A stretch of DNA of 64,000 bases, from assembly GCF_900098745.1 (NCBI RefSeq), contig NZ_FQTT01000010.1, forward strand, positions 388,567 through 452,566, in the 5' to 3' direction. The notes below the pieces were generated by a model, which was not told the origin of the DNA, searched no databases, and was given only the letters and a program-made list of their open reading frames with translations. Position 1 is the stretch's first letter, and the number at the start of each line of letters is the position of its first letter. Shown here piece by piece: positions 15,884 through 24,503 of the stretch. The translations under genes and the position numbers were made by a program. The stretch is from Actinomyces glycerinitolerans. GTDB taxonomy: Bacteria > Actinomycetota > Actinomycetes > Actinomycetales > Actinomycetaceae.

Positions 15884-17167
15884 ATGGCCAGCAACGAAAC
15901 ACCCACAACAGCACCTTCCACGCACGAGTGGTCCGGCACCACCAGTGATGAGCAGCAGCCTCGACTGCCGATACGCCTGGTAATCGGACTGGCGATCGGA
16001 GCCTTCTGCTGGATCGTCGCCTACCTTGGCGCGGTCGGCGTCCTCCTCCCAGCCCGAATCGCCGAAATCGCCCCAGCCGACAAGGCAGCGGTGGTGGCGC
16101 TCAACTCGACCATCTCGATGATCGTGGCAGCCATCGCGAACATTCTCATCGGCGCCGGCTCGGACCTGACCCGATCACGCTTCGGTCGCCGCACTCCCTG
16201 GATCTGGGCGGGAGCTGTCGGATCCCTCTTGTCATTGACGGTGCTCGGTCACGTCCAAAGCGTGCCCGCCCTCGTGACCACCTGGGCGGTGTACCAGGTC
16301 TTCCTCAACTCGATCATCGCCCCGTTGCTGGGCACACTCTCGGATCGCGTCTCCCCACAGTTCCGCGGCACTGCCGCATCCGGCTATGCGCTCGGCAACG
16401 GTCTGGGCACGGGCCTGGGGCAGGTCATCGGCGCCCAGTTCTTGGGCAACACCGCCACGGGTCTGCTCGTCCTGGGTGGACTCACCGTGCTGGTTGCCCC
16501 CGCAACGTCCTGGTTCTTCCGAGAGTCCTCCTCGGTTGACATGCCCAAGCGGCCGTTCACCAAGGATATGGTGCTGGACCATTTCGTGTTCGCACGTCAC
16601 AATGCCCGTGACTACTACCTCGCACTGCTGGGCAAGTTCTTCGTCATCCTCGCGAAGTTCGCCATCCAGGGATATGTCCTGTACATCCTTACCGACTACA
16701 TGCTGCTCGGGGAGGATGACTCATCCCGATACATCTCCATCATCTCCCTGATCATCATGGTCGCGGGGATCGTGATGGCATTCGTCGCCGGGCCGGTTGC
16801 GGACCGACTTAAGCTGATCAAGCTGCCGGTCATCGTTTCCTCCCTACTCATTGCCGTGGGCGTACTCGTACCATTCTTCTCGGCAACGCCAATGATGATG
16901 GTGCTGTACGCCGTCATCGCCGGAACTGGGTTAGGAATGTTCAACGCCGTCGACCAGGCCCTCAATATCGCAGTCCTTCCCGATCCGGATACGGCCGCTA
17001 AGGACCTGGGGATTCTCAACCTTGCCAACACGGGTGGGCAAATCGCTGGGCCGTTGGTAGCGGCCGCCGCCATTAGCGCCTTCGGCTACCACATGCTGTT
17101 CGTGGTTGCTTCTGCAGCGGCGCTGGTAGCCACGCTGCTGTTCGCACTCATACGGTCGATCCGCTGA
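15884..17167 (+). CDS. MFS transporter, probable glycoside importer
   Basis: 427 residues, about 12 hydrophobic segments. The helix 2-3 loop reads GAGSDLTRSRFGRRTPWIW, the signature shared by GPH/sucrose-type and related MFS sugar transporters, and LSDRVSPQFRGTASGYALG-like text follows helix 4. Its position after the GH3 gene in a TetR-controlled unit argues for uptake of the beta-glucoside that GH3 cleaves. The ATG at 15884 is preceded by GGAGCAATC. Direction of transport is inferred from context. Confidence 0.85.
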   Translation: MASNETPTTAPSTHEWSGTTSDEQQPRLPIRLVIGLAIGAFCWIVAYLGAVGVLLPARIAEIAPADKAAVVALNSTISMIVAAIANILIGAGSDLTRSRFGRRTPWIWAGAVGSLLSLTVLGHVQSVPALVTTWAVYQVFLNSIIAPLLGTLSDRVSPQFRGTAASGYALGNGLGTGLGQVIGAQFLGNTATGLLVLGGLTVLVAPATSWFFRESSSVDMPKRPFTKDMVLDHFVFARHNARDYYLALLGKFFVILAKFAIQGYVLYILTDYMLLGEDDSSRYISIISLIIMVAGIVMAFVAGPVADRLKLIKLPVIVSSLLIAVGVLVPFFSATPMMMVLYAVIAGTGLGMFNAVDQALNIAVLPDPDTAAKDLGILNLANTGGQIAGPLVAAAAISAFGYHMLFVVASAAALVATLLFALIRSIR

Positions 17168-17270
17168 CAATCAGAGCACTCGCCGTCCGACACGGCCGGC
17201 CCCCGGATCCACAGGCGGCCCATAGCGCAGACCCGGCCGCGGCATATGACCGCCCGCAAGGGTTGAGGCC

Positions 17271-18356
17271 ATGTTCAGCTATTCAACTCCTGAGCCCGGT
17301 AACGCCCGGGACGAGTCCCGGGCAACAGACAGCCGCCTCGGCGCGACACCGGCCGAACAGTCCTCCGCGCCCCGAGCACAGCAGTCCCAGACGCCGTCGG
17401 CCACCCGCCCGGACCCGCCCCGCCGTCACTCCCGGCGCCGCGTCCTCCTGGGCGGCGGCGCCCTAGTCGGGACCGGCCTGATCGGTACGGCCGCATGGGC
17501 GCTCAACCGGTTCGTCATCGACCACGTGGAGGTCGACGACGTAGCCGCCTACGAGGCCATCAACTCCTCGGTCTCCTCCACCGCACGGGCCACCGACGTC
17601 AACATCACGGACACCGGCTACACCTCCTCGCTGACCTCGATCAGCATTGAGCGGGTCTCCAACGGTTCCGGGGATGACACGGTCACCTACTACGTCGCCG
17701 ACATCCAGGCCAGCGACGCCACCGCCGTGCGCAGCGCCTTCGCCAACAACGCCTACGGCACCAACATCACCGCCCTGCCCAGCGCCATGGCCACCGAGCA
17801 CGACGCGATCCTCGCCGTCAACGGCGACTACTACGGGTTCCGCTCCGACGGCATCCTCATCCGCAACGGCGTCATCTACCGCGACGACGGCGTGCGCGAC
17901 GGCATCGCCTTCTACACCGACGGCCGCGTCGAGGTCTACGACGAGACCAACACCGACGCCCAGACGCTGTTGGACGCCGGCGTGTGGAACACCCTGTCCT
18001 TCGGGCCGGCGCTGGTGCAGGGCGGCTCGGTGCTGGACGGGATCGACGCGGTGGAGGTGGACACCAACGTCGGCAACCACTCGATCCAGGGCACCCAGCC
18101 GCGCACGGCGCTGGGCGCGATCGCGGACGGGCACTACGTGTTCGTCGTCGTCGACGGGCGCGACAAGGGCTACTCGCGTGGGGTGACCATGACCGAACTC
18201 GCCCAGATCATGGCGGACCTGGGCTGCGATTGCGCATACAACCTCGACGGCGGCGGCTCCTCGACGCTCTGGTTCAACGGCGAGGTGATCAACCAGCCCT
18301 CCAACGGCGGTGAGCGCGAGACCTCCGACATCCTCTACATCGCACAGGGGGCCTGA
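17271..18356 (+). CDS. Phosphodiester glycosidase (NAGPA) domain protein, membrane-anchored
   Basis: 361 residues. A proline/serine-rich N-terminus leads to RRRVLLGGGALVGTGLIG and a single membrane helix (about 60-80). The extracellular part carries the NAGPA/DUF2233 domain: VNGDYYGFRSDGILIRNG, SFGPALVQGG, PRTALGAIADG and the hallmark NLDGGGSST. Such domains cleave or process glycosyl phosphodiesters in exopolysaccharide and wall-polymer metabolism. A glycosyltransferase gene starts 1 bp after its stop, so both probably act on a surface glycan. Confidence 0.88.
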   Translation: MFSYSTPEPGNARDESRATDSRLGATPAEQSSAPRAQQSQTPSATRPDPPRRHSRRRVLLGGGALVGTGLIGTAAWALNRFVIDHVEVDDVAAYEAINSSVSSTARATDVNITDTGYTSSLTSISIERVSNGSGDDTVTYYVADIQASDATAVRSAFANNAYGTNITALPSAMATEHDAILAVNGDYYGFRSDGILIRNGVIYRDDGVRDGIAFYTDGRVEVYDETNTDAQTLLDAGVWNTLSFGPALVQGGSVLDGIDAVEVDTNVGNHSIQGTQPRTALGAIADGHYVFVVVDGRDKGYSRGVTMTELAQIMADLGCDCAYNLDGGGSSTLWFNGEVINQPSNGGERETSDILYIAQGA

Positions 18357-18357
18357 G

Positions 18358-19569
18358 ATGAGTACGCCTGCGCGCCCCGCCACCGGTTCCTTCCCGCGAC
18401 GTCGCCTGCGGTCCGACGCCGTGGCCCGACCGCACACCGCCTACGCACCGCGACGCCCGGCGGCGTCGGCCCGAGAGAATGAGGCCGAACGCAGCGGCGG
18501 GCCTGCGCCCGTCCCGGGGATGCGACCGGCGTCGGGACGCCCCTCCCGCGTGGGCCTGGTCGTGCTCATACCCGCCTATCAGCCCGACGACAGGCTGGCG
18601 CATTTGGTGAGCGACCTGGTGCGGGAGCTGCCCGGATGCCGGGTGCTCGTCGTCGACGACGGCTCCGGGCCGGAGTATGCGCCGGCGTTTCGGGCGGCGA
18701 GCGCACGCGGGGCGGACGTCGTCGGGTATGGCCGTAACCGGGGGAAGGGGGCGGCGCTGCGCACCGGGCTGGCGCAGGTGGCCGAGCTGTGGCCGGAGGC
18801 GGACGTGGTGTGCGCGGATGCCGACGGGCAGCACCGGCCCGCGGACATCGCCGCGGTGGCCCGGCGCGTGCACACCACTGGGCATATGACGCTCGGGGTG
18901 CGGCGCCTGACCGGGCCGGTGCCGGCGCGCAGCCGGATCGGCAATGGCGTGACCGCACTGTTGTTCCGTCTGGCGACCGGCTGGCGACTGGGCGACACCC
19001 AGACCGGCCTGCGCGGCTACCCTGCCGGGCAGACCGCCTGGCTGGCGGATGTGCCCGGAGACCGCTATGAGTGGGAACTCAGCGCCCTGCTGCGCGCTCA
19101 CGAACTCGGCCTGGAGGTCGAGGAGGTGGAGATCGCCACGGTGTACGAGCCGGGCAACACCTCCAGTCACTTCCGGCCGCTGCAGGACTCGGCGCGGATC
19201 TACGCGCCGCTGCTGGGATTCGTCGGGGCGAGCCTGGCGAGCTTCGGCATCGACTGGGTCGGGGTGATGGCGCTGCACCTGCTGACCGGCAACCTGCTGG
19301 CGAGTGTGGTGGGGGCACGGCTGGTCAGCGGGACGGCCAACTTCTTCATGAACCGGCGCGTGTTCCGGGCGGCGCCCGGCACCGTCGGCAGAACGGCCGT
19401 GCGCTACATGGCGCTCGCGCTGGCGCTGCTCGCCGCCAGCTATGTGCTGTTGCGGGCGCTGACCGGGATCGGGGTGCCGCTCGGCTTGGCCAAGCCCCTC
19501 GGCGACGGCGTGCTGTACGCCGTCAGCTACCTGGCGCAACGGCGGGCGGTGTTCCGGGAGCGGCGCTGA
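18358..19569 (+). CDS. Family 2 glycosyltransferase fused to a GtrA membrane domain
   Basis: 403 residues from ATG 18358, one base after the previous stop. Residues 1-62 are basic and disordered. The GT2 (DPM1-like) domain follows: VVLIPAYQPDDRL (68-80), LVVDDGSG (97-104), VCADADGQHRP and DTQTGLRGYP. The last ~130 residues hold four hydrophobic segments of the GtrA type. The fusion resembles polyprenyl-phosphate sugar transferases that make lipid-linked sugars for wall glycans. With the upstream phosphodiester glycosidase it forms a two-gene surface-glycan unit. Confidence 0.88.
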   Translation: MSTPARPATGSFPRRRLRSDAVARPHTAYAPRRPAASARENEAERSGGPAPVPGMRPASGRPSRVGLVVLIPAYQPDDRLAHLVSDLVRELPGCRVLVVDDGSGPEYAPAFRAASARGADVVGYGRNRGKGAALRTGLAQVAELWPEADVVCADADGQHRPADIAAVARRVHTTGHMTLGVRRLTGPVPARSRIGNGVTALLFRLATGWRLGDTQTGLRGYPAGQTAWLADVPGDRYEWELSALLRAHELGLEVEEVEIATVYEPGNTSSHFRPLQDSARIYAPLLGFVGASLASFGIDWVGVMALHLLTGNLLASVVGARLVSGTANFFMNRRVFRAAPGTVGRTAVRYMALALALLAASYVLLRALTGIGVPLGLAKPLGDGVLYAVSYLAQRRAVFRERR

Positions 19570-19657
19570 GGACGGAGCATTGCTGTGCGCCCGAGCCGAG
19601 GCGCCCGCACGCCGAGACGCACCCGCGCCGATCCTCCGCCGGACGGAGGCCATGACA

Positions 19658-19767
19658 TTCCACGACCCTGGTGCACGTTCCACGACCCCCGTGCACGTTT
19701 CACGACCCCGGGGTGGTCGTGGAATGCACCCCAAGGTCGTGAAACGCCCCCAAGGTCGTGGAACGTG
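19658..19767. repeat. Six-heptamer phased repeat element, copy 1
   Basis: Three direct CACGACC heptamers start at 19661, 19681 and 19701. Three inverted GGTCGTG heptamers follow at 19715, 19735 and 19754. Intervals are 20, 20, 14, 20 and 19 bp. The whole can fold into one long imperfect hairpin centred on CCCCGGGG. It lies between convergent genes and ends 5 bp before the stop of the minus-strand permease. A second copy with the same spacing is at 46716-46821. Confidence 0.88.
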
Positions 19768-19771
19768 ACGG

Positions 19772-22690
19772 CTAGTCGTCGCGGGAGCGCGCCAGATGGC
19801 GCGGCGGGCGACCCATCAGCCACGCCACGCCCAGACCCACCGCGACGAAGCCGGCCAGTCCCACCAGCTGCCAGCCCCACAGGCCCTCCAGGCGCAGCCA
19901 GGGACCGTCAATGGCCACGTGCCGATTCCAGGCCACCAGATACGCGGCCACCGCCCAGCCGCACACCGCCCCGGCGGGCACGCCGAGCGCCAGGATGACG
20001 GTGGCATGGGCGGCCGTGAGTCGTCGCAGGAAACGCGGCGAGGCTCCCACCGCGTGCATGGTGACCATGTCGGCGCGCATCTGAGTGCGGGTCAGTAGCA
20101 GACTCACCACCAGTGCGAACAGGGCCACCGCCGCTAGCACGGCCAGGACCGCGAAGTCGGCCACGCCGCCCCAAGGCGGCAGATCCGAGTTGGTCCCGAC
20201 AGTCACCAGGTCGCTCCGCTCCTCAACAACTCGCCGTGCAGTGGCGGTCTCCGCCGCGGTCAGCGGTCGCGACAGCTGCACCATCTCCCCCACGTATATC
20301 GGCGCGTCGGCGCCGGTCAGCCCCAGCTCGGCGGCGGTGGCGGGCGACACCGTGATGGTGGCGGTCATCCGTGGCAGGAAGTAGGCGTCCCGGGATTGCG
20401 GGTGCTGGACGGTCATGGCGGCATCGCTGTAGTCCATCAGACCTACACGAACCGTGCCGTCATCATCGATCCAGGTGGCGTTGTTGACCACCACACCGCC
20501 CGCCTCCAGGAGCTCCGCGGCCTCCTGCGCCCCGTCCAGGCCTGTGGCGCGCAGCGCCTGCCCTTCCATTACAAAGACATCGTCTCCCAGCATCCAGGGG
20601 GCCGTGATGCCCGGGTTGTATCCCTGCCCCGCAGGTACACAAGTCACCGTGTCCACCAGTCCCAGAGAGGCCGCGACGTCCGGGTCGGTGAAGTCGGGGC
20701 AGCGGGAGTCGGCCGGGGGTTCGACTCTGAGGGTGTACGACACGCCCTCCTTACGAAAGTCCATCGCGCGAACCGGCGCGGAGCCGGTGACGGGCAGACC
20801 GGCGTCTTGCAGCACACTCGCGGCGTCGGCCAGGACGGCGGCGTCGAAGTCGTCGGAAACCGGCACGCGTGGTCCCAGCGCGAGGTGCCCGGGCGCCACC
20901 AGAACCGTGGAGGTGTCGTTGTAGTTGGCTGTTGAGGACGCCAGGTAGACGGTCTGCCCGCCGGCCAGCGCGACGACGACACCGATCGCACCGACCACCG
21001 GCAGGGCGCGGCCGCGGTGGGCGGCGGCGTCTCGGGCGGCCACGCGCAGCGCCAGCGGCCCCTTGGCCAGCACCATGATTGCGGCGTCGAGCGCAACCGG
21101 GGCCAACACGAACAGCCCCACCGCACCCAGCAGCAGGGCCACCACCAGTAGCGGCACGGCGGCTCCCCCGGGCAGTGTGCCGGGCACCGCCGGCGCCTCT
21201 CCGGGCGCGGCGACGGGTATTTGTATGCGCAGTGAGGCAAGGGCGCAGCCGATCGCGGCCGCCAGCAGGCACGCACCGCCGAGCAGGCGCCACCTGCGTC
21301 CGGCCCGACTCTGCTGAGCGCCGACCGCGTCCGCCGGCCAGTTCCCGCGCTTGAGCGCCTGGACCGGCTCCATGCGCGCCACTCGCCGGGCGGGCGCGAG
21401 TGTGGCCAGCCACCCGGCCAAGGCGGCGCCCGCGACAACGAGCACCGGCAGCCACCCCGGCAGGCCCGCGAGCGCTTGTACCTCGGGTTCGAAGATGCGG
21501 TAGGCCGCCCAGGCGGCGACGAGTCCGCCACCGGCGCCGAGCACTCCGCCCAGGCAGCCGATCGCAATCCCCTGCAGGGTGATGGTGCGGGCCAGCTGTC
21601 GCGGTGCGGCTCCGGTGGCGGAGGCGAGGGCCAGGGTGCGGCGCTGCTGCTCGGCGGCGACCACGAAGGCGGGGGTCACCAGCCCCAGCAGCAGGCCCGC
21701 GGCGGCGGCGCAGGCGATCACGGTCATCACCAGGGCGGTGGCCAGGTAGTCGGCGCTGACGGCCACCGGATACAGCTCGGAGGCGTCCGGGTAGTTGGTG
21801 AGCACGTGGCGGGAGACGGCGAAGGCCATCTCGCCATTGAGCTGCTTGGCGACCTCCCACGTGATCGGGTCGGGGCCGGTGACCAGGAAGTGGGTGTCGA
21901 CGCCGGCCGGGTCGTCCTGGACCGCCGGCGCCAGCCAGTCCGGCAGCGCCCAGGCGCGGGCGGCGCCGTCGTCGACCAGGCCGGTGACGCGGTAGGTGCG
22001 CCGGGAGTCCTGCATGACCTCGGCGATGCGCCCGCTGGTGGAGTACCAGCCGTCGAAGGGCGGGGCGATCAGGATGATCGCCTCTCCCACCTCCACGCCG
22101 GTGCGCCCGGCCAGGGCGGTGGTGATGACGACGTCGGCGGTGCCGGTCGGGGCGGCGCCGGCGACCAGCGGGGGCAGGAGCAGCTCCAGGCCGGCGGCGT
22201 CTGCCTCGCGCAGGGTGAAGGTTCCAATTGCGCCGAAGTCCGCGCCCTGCAGGTCCCCTGCGGCGGCGGGCGTGGCCGCGCCCGCTTCGGCGTCGGGGTC
22301 GGCCAGGGCGAGCAGGTCCTCAGAGTCCCAGAACTGCAGGACCCGGTCGCGCGCGGGGAGGTAGCTGGCCAACTCCTCAGCAGTCAGGGGCACGGTGTCC
22401 GGCGAGTCCATCCAGGGCCCGGGCGCGCCCTCGGGCACCTGCCGGAACGGGGCCTCCACGGGGTCGACGGCCGTGCCGGTCACGAGTGCCTGTGCGCCGT
22501 CGGGAATGGATGCCAGGGCCGCCTGCCGGGTGGGCGGGGTGGACAGGCGGGTGCCCAGGAAACCGACGATCAGTACCAGCGGGGCCGCCACCAGCAGGAT
22601 CGCCAGCAGGCTGCGGGCCTTATGCGCCAGGGCGTCGCGCACGGCCAGGCGGACCACGGGGCGCAGGGCCCGCAGCCGGGCCGCGTTCAC
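19772..22690 (-). CDS. ABC exporter permease, FtsX/MacB type with duplicated domain
   Basis: 972 residues. A cytoplasmic N-terminus and first helix (about 25-48) lead to a large extracellular domain. Then come three helices with LALASATGAAPRQLARTITLQG, a second block of helices (about 475-590), a second extracellular domain and a final three-helix FtsX core (about 860-960) with MRADMVTMHAVGASPRFLRRL. The start overlaps the ATPase gene stop (ATGA at 22687-22690). With that ATPase it forms a MacB-like machine that exports peptides, lipoproteins or drugs, or works mechanically on the envelope. Substrate unknown. Confidence 0.9.
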   Translation of the reverse strand: MNAARLRALRPVVRLAVRDALAHKARSLLAILLVAAPLVLIVGFLGTRLSTPPTRQAALASIPDGAQALVTGTAVDPVEAPFRQVPEGAPGPWMDSPDTVPLTAEELASYLPARDRVLQFWDSEDLLALADPDAEAGAATPAAAGDLQGADFGAIGTFTLREADAAGLELLLPPLVAGAAPTGTADVVITTALAGRTGVEVGEAIILIAPPFDGWYSTSGRIAEVMQDSRRTYRVTGLVDDGAARAWALPDWLAPAVQDDPAGVDTHFLVTGPDPITWEVAKQLNGEMAFAVSRHVLTNYPDASELYPVAVSADYLATALVMTVIACAAAAGLLLGLVTPAFVVAAEQQRRTLALASATGAAPRQLARTITLQGIAIGCLGGVLGAGGGLVAAWAAYRIFEPEVQALAGLPGWLPVLVVAGAALAGWLATLAPARRVARMEPVQALKRGNWPADAVGAQQSRAGRRWRLLGGACLLAAAIGCALASLRIQIPVAAPGEAPAVPGTLPGGAAVPLLVVALLLGAVGLFVLAPVALDAAIMVLAKGPLALRVAARDAAAHRGRALPVVGAIGVVVALAGGQTVYLASSTANYNDTSTVLVAPGHLALGPRVPVSDDFDAAVLADAASVLQDAGLPVTGSAPVRAMDFRKEGVSYTLRVEPPADSRCPDFTDPDVAASLGLVDTVTCVPAGQGYNPGITAPWMLGDDVFVMEGQALRATGLDGAQEAAELLEAGGVVVNNATWIDDDGTVRVGLMDYSDAAMTVQHPQSRDAYFLPRMTATITVSPATAAELGLTGADAPIYVGEMVQLSRPLTAAETATARRVVEERSDLVTVGTNSDLPPWGGVADFAVLAVLAAVALFALVVSLLLTRTQMRADMVTMHAVGASPRFLRRLTAAHATVILALGVPAGAVCGWAVAAYLVAWNRHVAIDGPWLRLEGLWGWQLVGLAGFVAVGLGVAWLMGRPPRHLARSRDD

Positions 22691-23427
22691 CGGCCCTCCC
22701 CCGGCGTGGCCAGCAGCGCGTCGACGTCGCCGGGGTCGGAGGCGCCTACCAGGCGGCCGTCGCGCAGGAAGACCGTGCGGTCGGCCCAGGCGGCGAAGCG
22801 GGGCTCGTGAGTGACCATGAGGACGGCGACGCCGTCGTCGGCGCGCTCCCGCAACACCGTGATGACCGCGGTGCCGGTGGCGGAGTCGAGTGCGCCGGTG
22901 GGTTCGTCCGCGAGCAGCAGGCGGCGCGGGCCGACGATGGCGCGGGCGATGGCGGCACGCTGCGCCTGGCCGCCGGACATGTCGCCGGGCAGGCGGTCGG
23001 CCAGATCCGCCAAGCCGACCTGTTCCAGCGCGTTCAGTGCGGCCGCCCGGGCGCGACGGGCGGGCCAGCCGTCAAGCTCCAGGGGGAAGGCGGCATTCTC
23101 GGCGGCGGTCAGAGAAGGCAGCAGGTTGAAGTCCTGGAAGACGAAGCCGACGGCGCGGCGGCGCACCTCGGCCAGGGCGGTGCGGTCCAGGCCGGCCAGG
23201 TCGCGGCCCGCCAGGATCACGCTGCCGGAGGTGGGCCGGTCCAGGGCACCGGCGAGGTTGAGCAGGGTCGACTTCCCGGATCCGGACGGGCCCATGACGG
23301 CGACGAACTCACCGGGCGCGACCGTGAGGTCGACCCCGTCCAGGGCGGTGACGGCGCGGGCGCCGGTGCCGTGAATGCGGCCGACGCCGCGGAGCTCGAG
23401 TACGGGCTGCTGACGCGAGGCGCGCAT
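22687..23427 (-). CDS. ABC transporter ATP-binding protein, MacB/LolD type
   Basis: 246 residues. Walker A GPSGSGKST at 46-54, Q-loop FVFQDFNLLPSLTA, signature MSGGQAQRAAIARAI, Walker B LLLADEPTGALDS and switch His in MVTHEPRFA. All catalytic parts are present. It powers the FtsX-type permease encoded next. Its ATG overlaps the stop of the PadR gene, so regulator, ATPase and permease form one coupled operon. Confidence 0.95.
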   Translation of the reverse strand: MRASRQQPVLELRGVGRIHGTGARAVTALDGVDLTVAPGEFVAVMGPSGSGKSTLLNLAGALDRPTSGSVILAGRDLAGLDRTALAEVRRRAVGFVFQDFNLLPSLTAAENAAFPLELDGWPARRARAAALNALEQVGLADLADRLPGDMSGGQAQRAAIARAIVGPRRLLLADEPTGALDSATGTAVITVLRERADDGVAVLMVTHEPRFAAWADRTVFLRDGRLVGASDPGDVDALLATPGEGR

Positions 23428-24194
23428 CAGGACCGCCTCCCGGTGGATGAGACCGGCGCGGTGGAGGCGGGAGACGCGGCAGGCGTGGTGGACGCGGCCG
23501 AAGCGCGGAGCGCGGCGGCGCGGGTCAGGCGGCCCTCGGCGTCGTCGAGCCAGCGCAACTCGGCCTCGACGATGAACACGTGGTGGTCCAGGACGAGCGT
23601 GGTGGCCAGGTCCTCGTCGGCGGCGGCACGGCGGGCGCGGTTGATCTCGTGGAGGGTGGTCTGCGTGGCCTGGCGCTGCTGCTGGATCAGCGCAGCGACG
23701 TCGACGTCAGGGGAGGCGGTGGCCAGCGCGAGCTTGATGACGAGCTCGTCGCGTTCGGGGGCGCGGCGGGCCACCGGGCTTGCCCACCAATGGGCGAGCT
23801 CCTCTCGGCCCGCGTCGGTCAGGGTCCAGGCGGCCACGTCCCGGTTGGCGGTGGGCAGCGTCTGCGTATTGGAAGGCCCGGTTACGGGAGCCGCGTCCGC
23901 AGCAGCCGGCGCGGCGTCGGAGTTGCGCGGCGTGGGCTGCGCCGCTGCCGCCGGGACGGAGGTGGATGCGGCGGAAGCGGTTGCGGAACCCGGCGCGCCG
24001 GGGCCGTTCACGGGCCGGCCGGGATCGAGGCGTATCACCAGGCCGTCGCGTTCTAGGCGCGCCAGCGTGGTGGCGACCTGCCCGATGTTGAGGGGCCAGG
24101 TGGTTCCGGTGGCCGCTTCGAAGTCCTTGCGCAGCTGGTAGGTGCCCGCGGGACCGCGTGCGAGTAGGGCGAGCAGGGCGTGTTTCACGGCCAT
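23427..24194 (-). CDS. PadR-family repressor with a low-complexity insert in the wing
   Basis: 255 residues. The PadR winged helix starts MAVKHALLALLARGPAGTYQLRK and runs through NIGQVATTLARLERDGLVIR. The wing is interrupted at about 61-118 by an Ala/Pro/Ser/Thr-rich stretch before DVAAWTLTDAGREELAHWW resumes. The C-terminal coiled-coil dimer domain follows. It is first in the exporter operon and a 33-bp palindromic operator sits 38 bp upstream, so it probably represses itself and the exporter. The insert is not part of the canonical fold. Confidence 0.87.
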   Translation of the reverse strand: MAVKHALLALLARGPAGTYQLRKDFEAATGTTWPLNIGQVATTLARLERDGLVIRLDPGRPVNGPGAPGSATASAASTSVPAAAAQPTPRNSDAAPAAADAAPVTGPSNTQTLPTANRDVAAWTLTDAGREELAHWWASPVARRAPERDELVIKLALATASPDVDVAALIQQQRQATQTTLHEINRARRAAADEDLATTLVLDHHVFIVEAELRWLDDAEGRLTRAAALRASAASTTPAASPASTAPVSSTGRRS

Positions 24195-24232
24195 TGCCGA
24201 CTCCCGGGTCGTGAGAATCCCGGCAAACGGCG

Positions 24233-24265
24233 ATGCTTACCGGGTAACGCTTACTCGGTAAGCAT
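24233..24265. promoter_or_regulatory. 33-bp palindromic operator of the PadR-exporter operon
   Basis: ATGCTTACC at one end and GGTAAGCAT at the other form a near-perfect palindrome. It also contains a tandem GCTTAC-N2-GGTAA / GCTTACTCGGTAA. It lies 39-71 bp upstream of the PadR ATG. The rest of the 309-bp gap to 24503 holds only the inverted-repeat element at 24335. Confidence 0.75.
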
Positions 24266-24334
24266 AGGTGTTCAAGGGGCCCGGCTCAAGCACACGGTCG
24301 AGCAGTGGGCAGCAGCGACGAAGGTGGCACGGAA

Positions 24335-24437
24335 TGCACCACTTTCCCTGCACAGCAGACCCGCTTCGGGCACAGCAGGCGCGCAATCATGCGGTTCGGC
24401 GTTTCGTCGAGTACAGCCGACACGTGAAAGTGGTGCA
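24335..24437. repeat. 103-bp element with 12-bp terminal inverted repeats
   Basis: TGCACCACTTTC (24335-24346) is repeated inverted as GAAAGTGGTGCA (24426-24437). The interior holds GCGCAATCATGCGG, which faintly recalls the start of the dispersed hairpin element. It is non-coding and sits between the PadR operator and the end of the response-regulator gene. Confidence 0.6.
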
Positions 24438-24503
24438 GTTTATGACAACTACAACTCGTGGCGCGCGGGTCGCACCGTCAGCGTCGGTGGTGGCAGATCG
24501 GGC

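Noticed and set aside
17463..18437. 324-codon minus-strand frame opposite the NAGPA gene
   Set aside because: Asp/Val/Gly-rich shadow without family features.
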